NCBI RefSeq assembly: GCF_030811715.1
Contig: NZ_JAUSRH010000012.1
Span: forward strand, 1 to 64,000
DNA: 64,000 nt
Reading direction: 5' to 3'
DNA from: Sinomonas atrocyanea
GTDB taxonomy: Bacteria; Actinomycetota; Actinomycetes; Actinomycetales; Micrococcaceae
Positions 25,036 through 34,232 of the stretch are shown here, piece by piece. The first letter of the stretch is position 1, and every line of letters begins with the position of its first letter. The notes under the pieces were generated by a model. The model was not told the DNA's origin. It made no database searches and saw only the letters and a list, made by a program, of their open reading frames with translations. The translations under genes and the position numbers were made by a program.

Positions 25036-25944
25036 ATGAGCGGACCTTTGGAGGTACTGGCAGCGGCCGGGGGCAGCGCGTCCTTCGCGGAACTGCGGCG
25101 CAGCTGCGGCCGGCGCGCGCTCGAACGCGCCGTCGAAGACGGAGAAGTCGTCCGGGCCGGCCACGGCGCCTACGCTCTGGCCTTCGTCGCGGCCTCCCAC
25201 CGGATCGCGCTCGAGTGCGGAGCAGTGCTCTACGGCCGGTCGGCGGCGCTCGCCCTTGGCATTGGGGTGCTGCACCGACCGCGGCCTGTGGAGCTCGCGG
25301 TGGCGCGCGGCATCAAGGTCCGGCCCCGTCCAAGTGCCGCGATCGTCACCCGCCTCCTGCCGCCCCAGGACCTCTGGCACGTGGGCATGGTGTCCGCGAC
25401 GTCCCCCACCCGCACGGTGCTCGACTGCGCGGCCGCCCTGCCCTTCGCCGAGGGCCTCGCCATCGCCGACTCCGCGCTCCGGCGAGGGCTCGTCACCCCG
25501 GAGGGGCTGGAGGCCGCGGCCGCGACGTGGACCGGGCGGAACCGGCAGGCTCAGCGCCGGGTCCTTGAGCACATGGATGCCAGGGCCGCGAACCCGTTCG
25601 AATCCGGGCTCCGGGCGGCCTGCCTCGAGGCAGGTGTGGTCCTCCGCCCGCAGATGAGGATCATGACTGCGGGCGGGCCCTACGTGGTGGACCTCGGCAG
25701 CGAGGACACTCCCGTGGTCACGGAGGCGGACAGCTTCGAGTGGCACGGCGGCCGCGAGAACCTGCACCGTGACTGCACGCGGTACAACGAACTGGTGCGG
25801 GCCGGACGGGTCGTCCTGCGGTTCTCGTGGGAGCACATCATGGGGCACAGGGCATGGGTCGGTGCTGTCGTGGCCGACGTGACCCGGGCATATCGACACA
25901 AGTCAGCCCGGAAGCGGGCCGGAATGGGGCCGTTCGCCGCGTGA
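25036..25944 (+). CDS. DUF559/Vsr-like nuclease domain protein with AbiEi-like N-terminus
   Basis: The 302-residue protein has an N-terminal winged-helix region like AbiEi-type proteins (SFAELRRSCGRRALERAV, VRAGHGAYAL), a middle region (ATSPTRTVLDCAAALPF) and a C-terminal PD-(D/E)XK-like module. Candidate catalytic residues are Glu189 (NPFESGLR), Asp219 (YVVDLG) and the Glu/Asp of VVTEADSFEWHG (230-232), followed by RVVLRFSWEHIM. Such proteins are common in actinobacteria and have no settled function. The last 19 residues and the stop are encoded by the left arm and loop of the second hairpin repeat. A GTG at 25030 is an alternative start. Confidence 0.78.
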   Translation: MSGPLEVLAAAGGSASFAELRRSCGRRALERAVEDGEVVRAGHGAYALAFVAASHRIALECGAVLYGRSAALALGIGVLHRPRPVELAVARGIKVRPRPSAAIVTRLLPPQDLWHVGMVSATSPTRTVLDCAAALPFAEGLAIADSALRRGLVTPEGLEAAAATWTGRNRQAQRRVLEHMDARAANPFESGLRAACLEAGVVLRPQMRIMTAGGPYVVDLGSEDTPVVTEADSFEWHGGRENLHRDCTRYNELVRAGRVVLRFSWEHIMGHRAWVGAVVADVTRAYRHKSARKRAGMGPFAA

Positions 25945-25961
25945 GTTGTGTCGAAATGCCC
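25886..25961. repeat. Large hairpin repeat, copy 2
   Basis: GGGCATATCGACACAAGTCA (25886-25905) pairs with 25942-25961 over 20 bp with two mismatches. Its left part lies inside the DUF559-type gene and its right arm starts with that gene's TGA stop. It is the junction with a convergent gene and may act as a terminator. Confidence 0.85.
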
Positions 25962-25962
25962 G

Positions 25963-26133
25963 CTACCGGCGCGCGCGCCAGACCAGCAGCCCCTCCACGA
26001 GCGCATACACGGCCGCCGCGGCCGCGACCCACAGGGCCGCCTGCCCGTGGGAGGTCGCGGCGAGCACCACGACCACGATCACGAGCAGGAAGACGATCCG
26101 CGCGGGGGAGCGCCGCTGGGGGCGGTCGCTCAC
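25963..26133 (-). CDS. 56-residue two-helix membrane protein
   Basis: The product has a basic N-terminus (VSDRPQRRSPAR), two hydrophobic helices (IVFLLVIVVVVLAATS and ALWVAAAAAVYALVEGLLV) and ends WRARR. Its GTG start overlaps the TGA of the upstream ligase gene, so it is translationally coupled to it. No family is recognised. The stop lies two bases from the hairpin repeat. Confidence 0.7.
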   Translation of the reverse strand: MSDRPQRRSPARIVFLLVIVVVVLAATSHGQAALWVAAAAAVYALVEGLLVWRARR

Positions 26134-27272
26134 GCGTAGCCCTCGCGCATGAGGCGGGCCTCCTCGAGCACCACCGCGCGCAGGTCCCCGCCATGGGCCT
26201 CCGCGACCCGCCGCTGGCGCTGGTACCCGGCCCCGCGCGTGATGATGCCCTCGATCCCGCGCAGCTCCTTGGTGCAGCCCAGGTCCTCGGCGATGGGCGC
26301 GAGCCGCTCGAGCGTCTCGGCCAGGTGCTCCGTGACGAGCCGCTCGTTGCCCTCGGCGTCGAGGATGATGATCGCGTCGAGGCCGTAGCGGGCCGCACGC
26401 CACTTGTTCTCCTGCACGTGCCACGGCGGCATCGTGGGGATCTGCTCCCCGGCGTCCAGCGACCGGGAGGCCTCCTCGACGAGGCACTGCGTGAGCGCCC
26501 CGATGGCGCCGATCTCCTCGAGCGTGGAGAGCCCGTCGCAGACGCGCATCTCGATCGTGCCCAGCCGCGGGACGGGGCGGATGTCCCACCGGATCTCGCT
26601 GATGAGGTCGATCACGCCGGTCTTGAGCATGTCGCCGACGTAGTGCTCGAAACCGGCCCAGTCCGGGAACTGGAACGGCAGCCCCGCGGTGGGCAGCTGC
26701 TGGAACATGAGGGCGCGCTGCGACGCGTACCCGGTGTCCTCCCCACTCCAGAAGGGGCTCGAGGCGGAGAGCGCCTGGAAGTGGGGGAAGTAGTTCACGA
26801 GGGCGTCGAGGACGGGCATGGCCTTGTCCCGCCGGTCCAGGCCCACGTGCACGTGGACCCCGTAGATCACCATCTGCCGCCCCCACCACTGCGTGCGGTC
26901 GATCAGCTTGGCGTAGCGCTCCTTGTCCGTCACCGGCTGGAGCCGCGGCTGGCTGAACGGGTGGCTCCCGGCGGAGAACAGCTCGACCCCGACCCGGTCG
27001 GTGATGCTCCGCACCGCCGCGAGGGACTCGCCCAGGTCCGCCACGGCGTCCCCGACGGTGCTGTGCACGCCGGTCACGAGCTCCACCGTGTTGAGCAGCA
27101 GCTCCTGGTGGATGCGGGGCGTGTCGCCGAACAGCTCGGGGCGCTCGGCCGTCAGCCGCTCGAGGATCTGGGGCGCGAGCGAGACCAGCTCGCCGCCATG
27201 CTTGTCCACGAGGGCCATCTCCCATTCGAGTCCGATGGTGGACTGCTCGGACGGCGCGAAGTCGATCTCCAG
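26130..27272 (-). CDS. YbdK-type carboxylate-amine ligase (glutamate-cysteine ligase 2 family)
   Basis: The protein is a GCS2-family ligase (LLLNTVELVTGVHS, YGVHVHVGL, then RTVEMRV-like GTIEMRVCDG). YbdK proteins have weak glutamate-cysteine ligase activity, and the true substrate here is unknown since mycothiol is the main thiol. Family members start MxIDFxxSxxxTLGVEWE with a catalytic Glu. Here the corresponding residues (EIDFAPSEQSTIGLEWE) lie upstream of the first ATG (27218). The only codon at the right place is CTG (27270-27272), with GGGGGT upstream, and no ATG, GTG or TTG occurs before the preceding stop. I therefore annotate a CTG start (380 residues). Confidence 0.82.
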   Translation of the reverse strand: MEIDFAPSEQSTIGLEWEMALVDKHGGELVSLAPQILERLTAERPELFGDTPRIHQELLLNTVELVTGVHSTVGDAVADLGESLAAVRSITDRVGVELFSAGSHPFSQPRLQPVTDKERYAKLIDRTQWWGRQMVIYGVHVHVGLDRRDKAMPVLDALVNYFPHFQALSASSPFWSGEDTGYASQRALMFQQLPTAGLPFQFPDWAGFEHYVGDMLKTGVIDLISEIRWDIRPVPRLGTIEMRVCDGLSTLEEIGAIGALTQCLVEEASRSLDAGEQIPTMPPWHVQENKWRAARYGLDAIIILDAEGNERLVTEHLAETLERLAPIAEDLGCTKELRGIEGIITRGAGYQRQRRVAEAHGGDLRAVVLEEARLMREGYA

Positions 27273-27342
27273 TGTGGGACCCCCGGGGGTGAGGCCGGCG
27301 GCGCCGGCTGGCTGTGCACAAGTGGTCCAAGTCTACGGGTCG

Positions 27343-29079
27343 TCAGGCCCGGGCGAGGATGGAGTCCGTCCTTGCTGCATCGGGCAGGCAGCCGTAACCG
27401 AGCCCGCGCCCGGGCCCGAGCCGGGAGGCGATGAAGGCCTCGGCCACGGCCGGCTCGCCGTCGAGCAGGAGGGTCGCCTGCAGGGCGAGGGCGAGCGTCT
27501 CGGCCAGCCGTCGCGCCCACGCCTGGGCCTCGGCGGGCTCGCGGGCGGCGTCGGCCATGAGGGCGAGGGCCTGCTCGAGGTGGGCGTCGAGGGCGGGATG
27601 GGCGCCGCGGTGGAGCTCGAGCTCCTCGGCGAGCGCCTCGGCCGAGTCGGGCTCGCGCCCCAGGGCGCGCAGCACGTCGAGCGCCACGACGTTGCCGGAC
27701 CCCTCCCAGATCGCCATGACCGGCTGCTCCCGGTACCGCATGGCCAGCGGGAAGTCCTCGGTGTACCCGTTGCCGCCGAGGCACTCGAGGGCCTCGGCGG
27801 CGTGGGCCGGCCCGCGCTGGCACACCCAGTACTTGCCGATCGCGGTCGCGATCCGGGCGAACGCCCGCTCGCGCCGCGCGCCTTCCGTTGCTGCCGGGCT
27901 GGGGACGGACGACGGCGCGTCCCCACCGGCGGCGGCCGATCGCGCCGGCGGCGACCACACGGCGTCGTCCGCGGCCGCGAGCCGCAGCCCCAGCGCCACC
28001 GCGGCCTCGTACTCGAGGGCGAGGTCGGCGAGGACGGCGGACATCGCGGGCTGGTCGACGAGGCGGCGGCCGAATGCCCGGCGGTGCCGCGCGTGCCAGA
28101 GCGCCTCGGCGACCGCCTGCCGCATGCCCGCGGCGGTGCCCAGGATGCAGTCGAGGCGCGTCTCGTGGACCATGCCGAGGATGGTGGGCACCCCGCGCCC
28201 GGGCTCGCCGATCCGCCAGCCGAGCGTGTCCTCAAACTCGACCTCGGCGGAGGCATTGGCCCGGTTGCCGAGCTTGGACTTCAGGCGCACGAGCCGGAAC
28301 GGGTTGCGTGCCCCGTCCTCGAGCACGCGCGGGACGAGGAAGCAGGAGATCCCCTCCTGCTCCCGGGACTGCTCGCGGGCGAGCACGAGGAACGCATCGC
28401 TCATGGGCGCCGAGCAGAACCATTTGGCTCCGGTCAGCAGCGCGGTGCCGTTGCCGGCGTCGCGCGCGGAGGTGGTGAGGGCGCGCACGTCCGAGCCGCC
28501 CTGCCGCTCCGTCATCGCCATCCCCACGAGGGCTCCCGGCTTGCGGCCGGCCGGCAGGAGCCGCGGCTCGTAGCCGTCGCCGTAGAGGCAGGGGAGCCAG
28601 ACGCGGGCGACGTCGGGCTCCCTCGCCAGGGCGGGAACGGCGGCGTGGGTCATCGAGACCGGGCAGGCGTGGCCGGGCTCGACCTGGGCGAAGAGCATGA
28701 ACACCGCGGCCCGGGCCACGTGGGCGCCGGGGCGTGGGTCGGCCCACGCCGCGGTGTGGGCTCCGTGGGCCACTGCGTCGGCGAGGACATGGTGGTAGGC
28801 CGGGTGGTACTCGACCTCGTCCCGCCGCGCGCCGTACCGGTCGAGGGCGTGGAGGACGGGCGGGCACGCGTTGGCCAGGCGCGCGTTCTCGGCGAACTGC
28901 TCGGAGCCGACGAGCCGCCCCACCGCGGCCAGCTCGCCCGAGGCCCAGCTAGCGCCGAAGCGGCGGACGCCGTCGACCAGCGCGGCGTTGGCGGAGAACT
29001 CGTCGACCCCGAGCCGCGGGGGCGCCTGGTTGGCGGCGTCCGCGGCCCCGTCGGTGTGCTGCATCCTCCCATTGCACAC
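27343..29079 (-). CDS. AidB-like acyl-CoA dehydrogenase family protein
   Basis: This 578-residue flavoprotein has the acyl-CoA dehydrogenase plan: helical N-terminal domain, beta middle domain ([17 protein letters not shown], then [12 protein letters not shown]) and C-terminal helices ([20 protein letters not shown], then [19 protein letters not shown]). The WEGSGNV motif, size and GG-S/T loop are those of the AidB group, which includes the E. coli adaptive-response protein. True substrates are unknown. An ATG five codons inside (29064) is an equally good start. It is divergent from rpmJ. Confidence 0.9.
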   Translation of the reverse strand: MCNGRMQHTDGAADAANQAPPRLGVDEFSANAALVDGVRRFGASWASGELAAVGRLVGSEQFAENARLANACPPVLHALDRYGARRDEVEYHPAYHHVLADAVAHGAHTAAWADPRPGAHVARAAVFMLFAQVEPGHACPVSMTHAAVPALAREPDVARVWLPCLYGDGYEPRLLPAGRKPGALVGMAMTERQGGSDVRALTTSARDAGNGTALLTGAKWFCSAPMSDAFLVLAREQSREQEGISCFLVPRVLEDGARNPFRLVRLKSKLGNRANASAEVEFEDTLGWRIGEPGRGVPTILGMVHETRLDCILGTAAGMRQAVAEALWHARHRRAFGRRLVDQPAMSAVLADLALEYEAAVALGLRLAAADDAVWSPPARSAAAGGDAPSSVPSPAATEGARRERAFARIATAIGKYWVCQRGPAHAAEALECLGGNGYTEDFPLAMRYREQPVMAIWEGSGNVVALDVLRALGREPDSAEALAEELELHRGAHPALDAHLEQALALMADAAREPAEAQAWARRLAETLALALQATLLLDGEPAVAEAFIASRLGPGRGLGYGCLPDAARTDSILARA

Positions 29080-29110
29080 CGGGGAATGCGCGGGGGCCAG
29101 AGTCCGTTAT

Positions 29111-29128
29111 TGACAACGACTCTCATCA
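29111..29128 (+). promoter_or_regulatory. Candidate Zur box upstream of rpmJ
   Basis: TGACAACGACTCTCATCA agrees with 11 of 15 positions of the actinobacterial Zur consensus as I remember it (TGAAAATGATTTTCA). It overlaps a TTGACA-like sequence and lies 20 bp before the start of a zinc-free L36 gene, a classic Zur target. Confidence 0.55.
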
Positions 29129-29147
29129 AACGGTTGGAAGGAGCATC

Positions 29148-29270
29148 ATGAAGGTCCGCAACTCGCTGCGTGCGCTGAAGAAGGTCCCCGGGGCGCAGGT
29201 GGTGCGCCGCCGGGGCAGGACGTTCGTCATCAACAAGAGGAGCCCTCGGCTCACGGCGCGCCAGGGCTGA
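29148..29270 (+). CDS. rpmJ: Ribosomal protein L36, zinc-independent (C-minus) form
   Basis: The 40-residue basic protein [17 protein letters not shown]...[13 protein letters not shown] is the bL36 paralogue lacking the CxxC/C/H zinc ligands of the standard form. A strong GGAAGGAG lies five bases before the ATG. In many bacteria this form replaces zinc-containing L36 when zinc is scarce and is repressed by Zur. The candidate Zur box just upstream fits this. The gene is monocistronic. Confidence 0.92.
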   Translation: MKVRNSLRALKKVPGAQVVRRRGRTFVINKRSPRLTARQG

Positions 29271-29313
29271 TCCGCCCGCGCGCGGGAGGTCGGCACGGCA
29301 CTAGCCTTGTGCC

Positions 29314-30132
29314 GTGCCGATCCTCAACAAAGACATGACGCTGTGCATCTCCCTCTCGGCCCGGCCGAGCAACAACGGGACGCGCTTCCACAACTACCTC
29401 TACGACGCGCTCGGGCTGAACTGGATCTACAAGGCGTTCGCACCGACGGACCTGGCCCAGGCGATCGCCGGCGTGCGGGGGCTCGGCATCCGCGGCTGTG
29501 CCGTCTCGATGCCGTACAAGGAGGACGTGATCGCGCTCGTGGACCGGATGGACCCCTCCGCCGCGGCGATCGACTCGGTCAACACGATCGTCAACGACTC
29601 GGGCGTGCTCACGGCCTACAACACGGACTACTCCGCGATCGCGCAGCTGATAGCGCGCAACGGGCTGGACCCGGCCTGGTCCGTCCTGCTGCGCGGCTCC
29701 GGCGGCATGGCCAAGGCGACCGCCGCGGCGTTCCGCGATGCCGGCTTCACGGACGTGACGATCGTGGCCCGCAACGAGGCGGCGGGCCGCGGGCTGGCCG
29801 ATCTGTACGGCTTCACCTGGGTCCCGGAGCTGGGAGACCGGACCGCGGACATCCTCGTCAACGTCACCCCGATCGGCATGGCGGGTGGCCCCGAGGCCGA
29901 GGCGCTGTCCTTCCCGGGTGCGGCGGTCGACGCCGCGCGCGTCGTCTTCGACGTCGTGGCCCTCCCAGCGGAGACGCCGCTCATCAAGGCCGGCCGCGCC
30001 GCGGGGAAGACCGTCATCTCCGGGGCCGAGGTCATGACGATCCAGGCGCTCGAGCAGTTCGTGCTCTACACCGGCATGCGCCCGACCGACGAGCAGGTGC
30101 GCGCGGCCGAGGAGTTCATGCGCGCCCAGTAG
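29314..30132 (+). CDS. Shikimate dehydrogenase-like protein (HI0607/SdhL type)
   Basis: The 272-residue protein has the two-domain shikimate dehydrogenase fold: substrate domain with the catalytic Lys in MPYKED and Asp in NTDYSA, and a nucleotide domain (RGSGGMAKATAAAFRDAG). The N-terminal substrate segment reads SLSARPSNNGTRFHNYLYDA, the signature of the HI0607/SdhL branch rather than classical AroE. That branch has low or uncertain activity with shikimate. The GTG start follows a TAGCCT box by six bases, so the mRNA is probably leaderless. Confidence 0.88.
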   Translation: MPILNKDMTLCISLSARPSNNGTRFHNYLYDALGLNWIYKAFAPTDLAQAIAGVRGLGIRGCAVSMPYKEDVIALVDRMDPSAAAIDSVNTIVNDSGVLTAYNTDYSAIAQLIARNGLDPAWSVLLRGSGGMAKATAAAFRDAGFTDVTIVARNEAAGRGLADLYGFTWVPELGDRTADILVNVTPIGMAGGPEAEALSFPGAAVDAARVVFDVVALPAETPLIKAGRAAGKTVISGAEVMTIQALEQFVLYTGMRPTDEQVRAAEEFMRAQ

Positions 30133-30133
30133 C

Positions 30134-30238
30134 GCTGAGGGGTCATGTCCCTAGCTTGAGGGGTCATATCTCTATGGGACATGACCCCTCAACGCTGGGA
30201 CATGACCCCTCAACGCTGGGACATGACCCCTCAACGGG
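30134..30238. repeat. Five-unit 21-bp repeat array with inverted halves
   Basis: Two units in one direction (30134-30154 and 30155-30175, core TGAGGGGTCAT) are followed by three opposed units of GGGACATGACCCCTCAACGC-type at 30176, 30197 and 30218. The array exactly fills the gap between two convergent genes and can form a long hairpin, so it may end both transcripts. Confidence 0.85.
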
Positions 30239-30240
30239 GC

Positions 30241-31464
30241 TCAGGCGGGCTCGACGACGGCTGCCACGCGGTCGTCGCCGATGCGCGTGAGCACGAGCGT
30301 GGCCTTGGCCGTGGCCCCCTTGCGCTGGCCCGTCAGGAGCACCCGGCGCAGCTCCTCGGGCGTGACGGACGCGCCGCGCTTCTTGATGTCCAGGACGCCG
30401 ATGCCCTGCTCGCGCACCCAGGCGCGCAGCGCCTTGACGTTGTAGGGCCGGACCTCGAGCACCCGGTAGGCCTTCGCGAACGGCGTCTGCACGAGCTGCG
30501 GCGCGCAGATGTAGGCGATGTGCGGGTCCACGAGCGCCCCGCCGAGGCGCTCAGCGAGCTCGGCGACGAGCCCCGCCCGGATCACGGCACCATCGGGCTC
30601 GTAGAGGAAGCCTTCCAGCGGGCCGATCCGCGGCTCGGCCCCGGCGCCGAAGTCCGTCTCGGCGACGAGCTCCGCCGCGCCGCCGTCCCCCAGGACGAGG
30701 GCGGCCCTGCGCACACTGGGCCGCTTGAGCGCGTTGAAGTAGAGGCCGACCTCCGCGACATCCCCCTGCACCGAGACCCACTGGGCCTCGCAGCCGGCGG
30801 GCACGGACCCGTGCGGCAGGCCAGGGCCCAGCTTGACTCCCACGGGCAGGCCGCGGCCGGCGAGCCCCTCGACGAAGCTCAGCGGCGGCGAGAACTCCTC
30901 CGGGTCCCACAGGCGGGTGGTGCCGGAGGTCGACGTCGACCGCCGGGCGGGGTCGAGCCAGACCCCGTCGATCCCCGCGAGGTCGACGGACTGGGCGTCG
31001 GCGTGCACGACCCGGGCCTGCGGGAACGGCATGAGGTTCATCGTGGCGCACGCGGCGGTGGTCTCGTCGAGCTCCACCGCTGTGACCTCGAGGTCAAGGG
31101 ACGCCATCGCCATCGCGTCCGCGCCGAGGCCGCACCCGAGGTCCGCGACACGCCGAACGCCGGCATCGACGAACCGCCGGGCGTGGCGGGCCGCGACCGA
31201 GAGCCGGGTGGCCTGCTCGAGCCCGGCCCGGGTGAAGAGCATGCTCGAGGCGAACTCGCCGAACTTCGCGGCGGCCCGGGCCCGCAGCCGGGCCTGGGAG
31301 AGGACGGCCGAGACGAGCTCGGGGGAGTGGCCCGACTTGCGGAGCCGGCCGCTGATCGCCAGCGCGTCCTCCTCGCGGTAGGGGCCGAGCGAGTTGAGCA
31401 GCGCCCACCCCTCGGGTGTCAGCAGAGGTGCCAGCTGGTCCGGGGCGTGTCTGTCGTCGGGCAT
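30241..31464 (-). CDS. THUMP-like/class I SAM methyltransferase domain protein
   Basis: The 407-residue protein has a helical N-terminus, a SAM motif I (VADLGCGLGADAMAMASL), VWLDPARRS resembling the catalytic motif region, and a C-terminal THUMP-like domain (RPYNVKALRAWVREQGIGVLDIKKRG). Similar actinobacterial proteins are annotated as THUMP-like-domain methyltransferases and probably modify RNA. The exact target is unknown. Its 3' end meets the repeat array. Confidence 0.82.
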   Translation of the reverse strand: MPDDRHAPDQLAPLLTPEGWALLNSLGPYREEDALAISGRLRKSGHSPELVSAVLSQARLRARAAAKFGEFASSMLFTRAGLEQATRLSVAARHARRFVDAGVRRVADLGCGLGADAMAMASLDLEVTAVELDETTAACATMNLMPFPQARVVHADAQSVDLAGIDGVWLDPARRSTSTSGTTRLWDPEEFSPPLSFVEGLAGRGLPVGVKLGPGLPHGSVPAGCEAQWVSVQGDVAEVGLYFNALKRPSVRRAALVLGDGGAAELVAETDFGAGAEPRIGPLEGFLYEPDGAVIRAGLVAELAERLGGALVDPHIAYICAPQLVQTPFAKAYRVLEVRPYNVKALRAWVREQGIGVLDIKKRGASVTPEELRRVLLTGQRKGATAKATLVLTRIGDDRVAAVVEPA

Positions 31465-31518
31465 GCCATCCAGCGTAGTGCGCCGCGTGCCGGGGCCTCA
31501 TTGGTTAGGCTGGTGGGC

Positions 31519-31905
31519 ATGGAGACCAGCCCCAGCGTCGACCCCGTTCCAGCTCGACCGGAGCCGGCAGGCCTCCTCCCGCGGCTGAGGCCCTATGCGC
31601 GCCCCGTGCTCATCGCGGGCATCGTCATCACGGTGGTCGCTGCGGTGCTGCTCGTCGTGGTGATGGGTCTGGACGCCTTCAACGCCACCGTCTACTCGGT
31701 GGGCGGCAAGAACATCAGCGACGCCACCGACGAGGCGCAGTCGCTGCGGGACCAGTTCCTCGGGGTCAAGATCGGCGCGATCATCGGCCTCGTCGTGGGC
31801 GGCCTCGCGCTCATCGCCTCGATCGCCGTCATGTACGCCACGCGCGGCCTCGACGCCGACGACGAGGGCGACGACCTCGGCTACGACGAGCTCGCGGGCG
31901 AGTAG
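31519..31905 (+). CDS. Two-helix membrane protein of unknown function
   Basis: The 128-residue product has helices at about 29-50 (PVLIAGIVITVVAAVLLVVV) and 88-110 (IGAIIGLVVGGLALIASIAV), an intervening loop with YSVGGKNISDATDEAQ, and an acidic C-terminus. The ATG follows a TAGGCT box by seven bases. The gene sits just before the groES promoter on the same strand. No family is recognised. Confidence 0.7.
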   Translation: METSPSVDPVPARPEPAGLLPRLRPYARPVLIAGIVITVVAAVLLVVVMGLDAFNATVYSVGGKNISDATDEAQSLRDQFLGVKIGAIIGLVVGGLALIASIAVMYATRGLDADDEGDDLGYDELAGE

Positions 31906-31928
31906 GTTCCGGCCCCTCCCGACACCAG

Positions 31929-31955
31929 TTGGCACTCGCCTTGACCGAGTGCCAG
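31929..31955 (+). promoter_or_regulatory. CIRCE element 1 (HrcA operator) before groES
   Basis: TTGGCACTC, nine bases, then GAGTGCCAG closely matches the CIRCE consensus TTAGCACTC-N9-GAGTGCTAA. Confidence 0.88.
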
Positions 31956-31975
31956 CGCGCTCACTAGAGTCGCCA

Positions 31976-32002
31976 GTAGCACTCGGCGGTGCCGAGTGCT
32001 AA
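31976..32002 (+). promoter_or_regulatory. CIRCE element 2 (HrcA operator) before groES
   Basis: GTAGCACTC, nine bases, then GAGTGCTAA differs from the CIRCE consensus by one base. Two CIRCE copies before groES are usual in actinobacteria. Confidence 0.92.
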
Positions 32003-32088
32003 CCCTGTCAGGCACGCTCCCGGCACCCGCGACGACGGTTGCTTGCCCGGCTCACCATCCGTGACCCGTTGATGTAAAGGAGAGATCC

Positions 32089-32385
32089 GTGTCGGTCTCC
32101 ATCAAGCCCCTCGAGGATCGCATTGTCGTCAAGCCGCTCGAGGCCGAGCAGACCACCGCGTCCGGCCTCGTGATTCCGGACACCGCGAAGGAGAAGCCGC
32201 AGGAGGGCGAGGTCGTCGCTGTCGGCCCCGGCCGCGTCGATGACAACGGCAACCGCGTGCCGGTGGACGTCACCGTCGGCGACGTCGTCCTCTACTCCAA
32301 GTACGGCGGCACCGAGGTCAAGACGGGCGGTGCCGAGTACCTCGTGCTCTCGGCCCGCGACGTCCTGGCGATCGTCGTCAAGTAA
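32089..32385 (+). CDS. groES: Co-chaperonin GroES
   Basis: The 98-residue Cpn10 starts [21 protein letters not shown] and contains the mobile loop region ([20 protein letters not shown]) that docks on GroEL. AAAGGAGAG lies before the GTG. Two CIRCE elements upstream indicate HrcA control. groL follows after 74 bp, and the two form one heat-shock operon. Confidence 0.98.
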   Translation: MSVSIKPLEDRIVVKPLEAEQTTASGLVIPDTAKEKPQEGEVVAVGPGRVDDNGNRVPVDVTVGDVVLYSKYGGTEVKTGGAEYLVLSARDVLAIVVK

Positions 32386-32456
32386 CGCTCCCGCGCTGCG
32401 CCCCGGCCGCCCCCTGCGGCCGGGGTGTCGTGCTTGATCCAGACACACAGGAGTAG

Positions 32457-34073
<1,617 letters not shown>

Positions 34074-34096
34074 GGCTGAACCTCCCGCCCAGGCGA

Positions 34097-34148
34097 GCAC
34101 GACGGCGGCCGCGCCCCTCCCGCACGAGGGGCGCGGCCGCCGTCGTGC
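34097..34148 (+). terminator. Hairpin terminator after groL
   Basis: GCACGACGGCGGCCGCGCCC-type arm (34097-34118) pairs perfectly over 22 bp with 34127-34148 around an 8-base loop. No T-tract follows. It shares the ACGACGGCGG/CCGCCGTCGT stem with the guaB terminator. Confidence 0.8.
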
Positions 34149-34232
34149 GTCCGGAAAGGCCCCGCCCGGGCGGGCGCTTTCATAAGGAGCGGCAACGCCG
34201 CTCACAGGGAACGCACAGGTCGGCGGGGCGCA

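Noticed and set aside
19021-30238. CRISPR-like arrays
   Set aside because: The units are directly joined 21-mers without unique spacers, and no cas gene is present.
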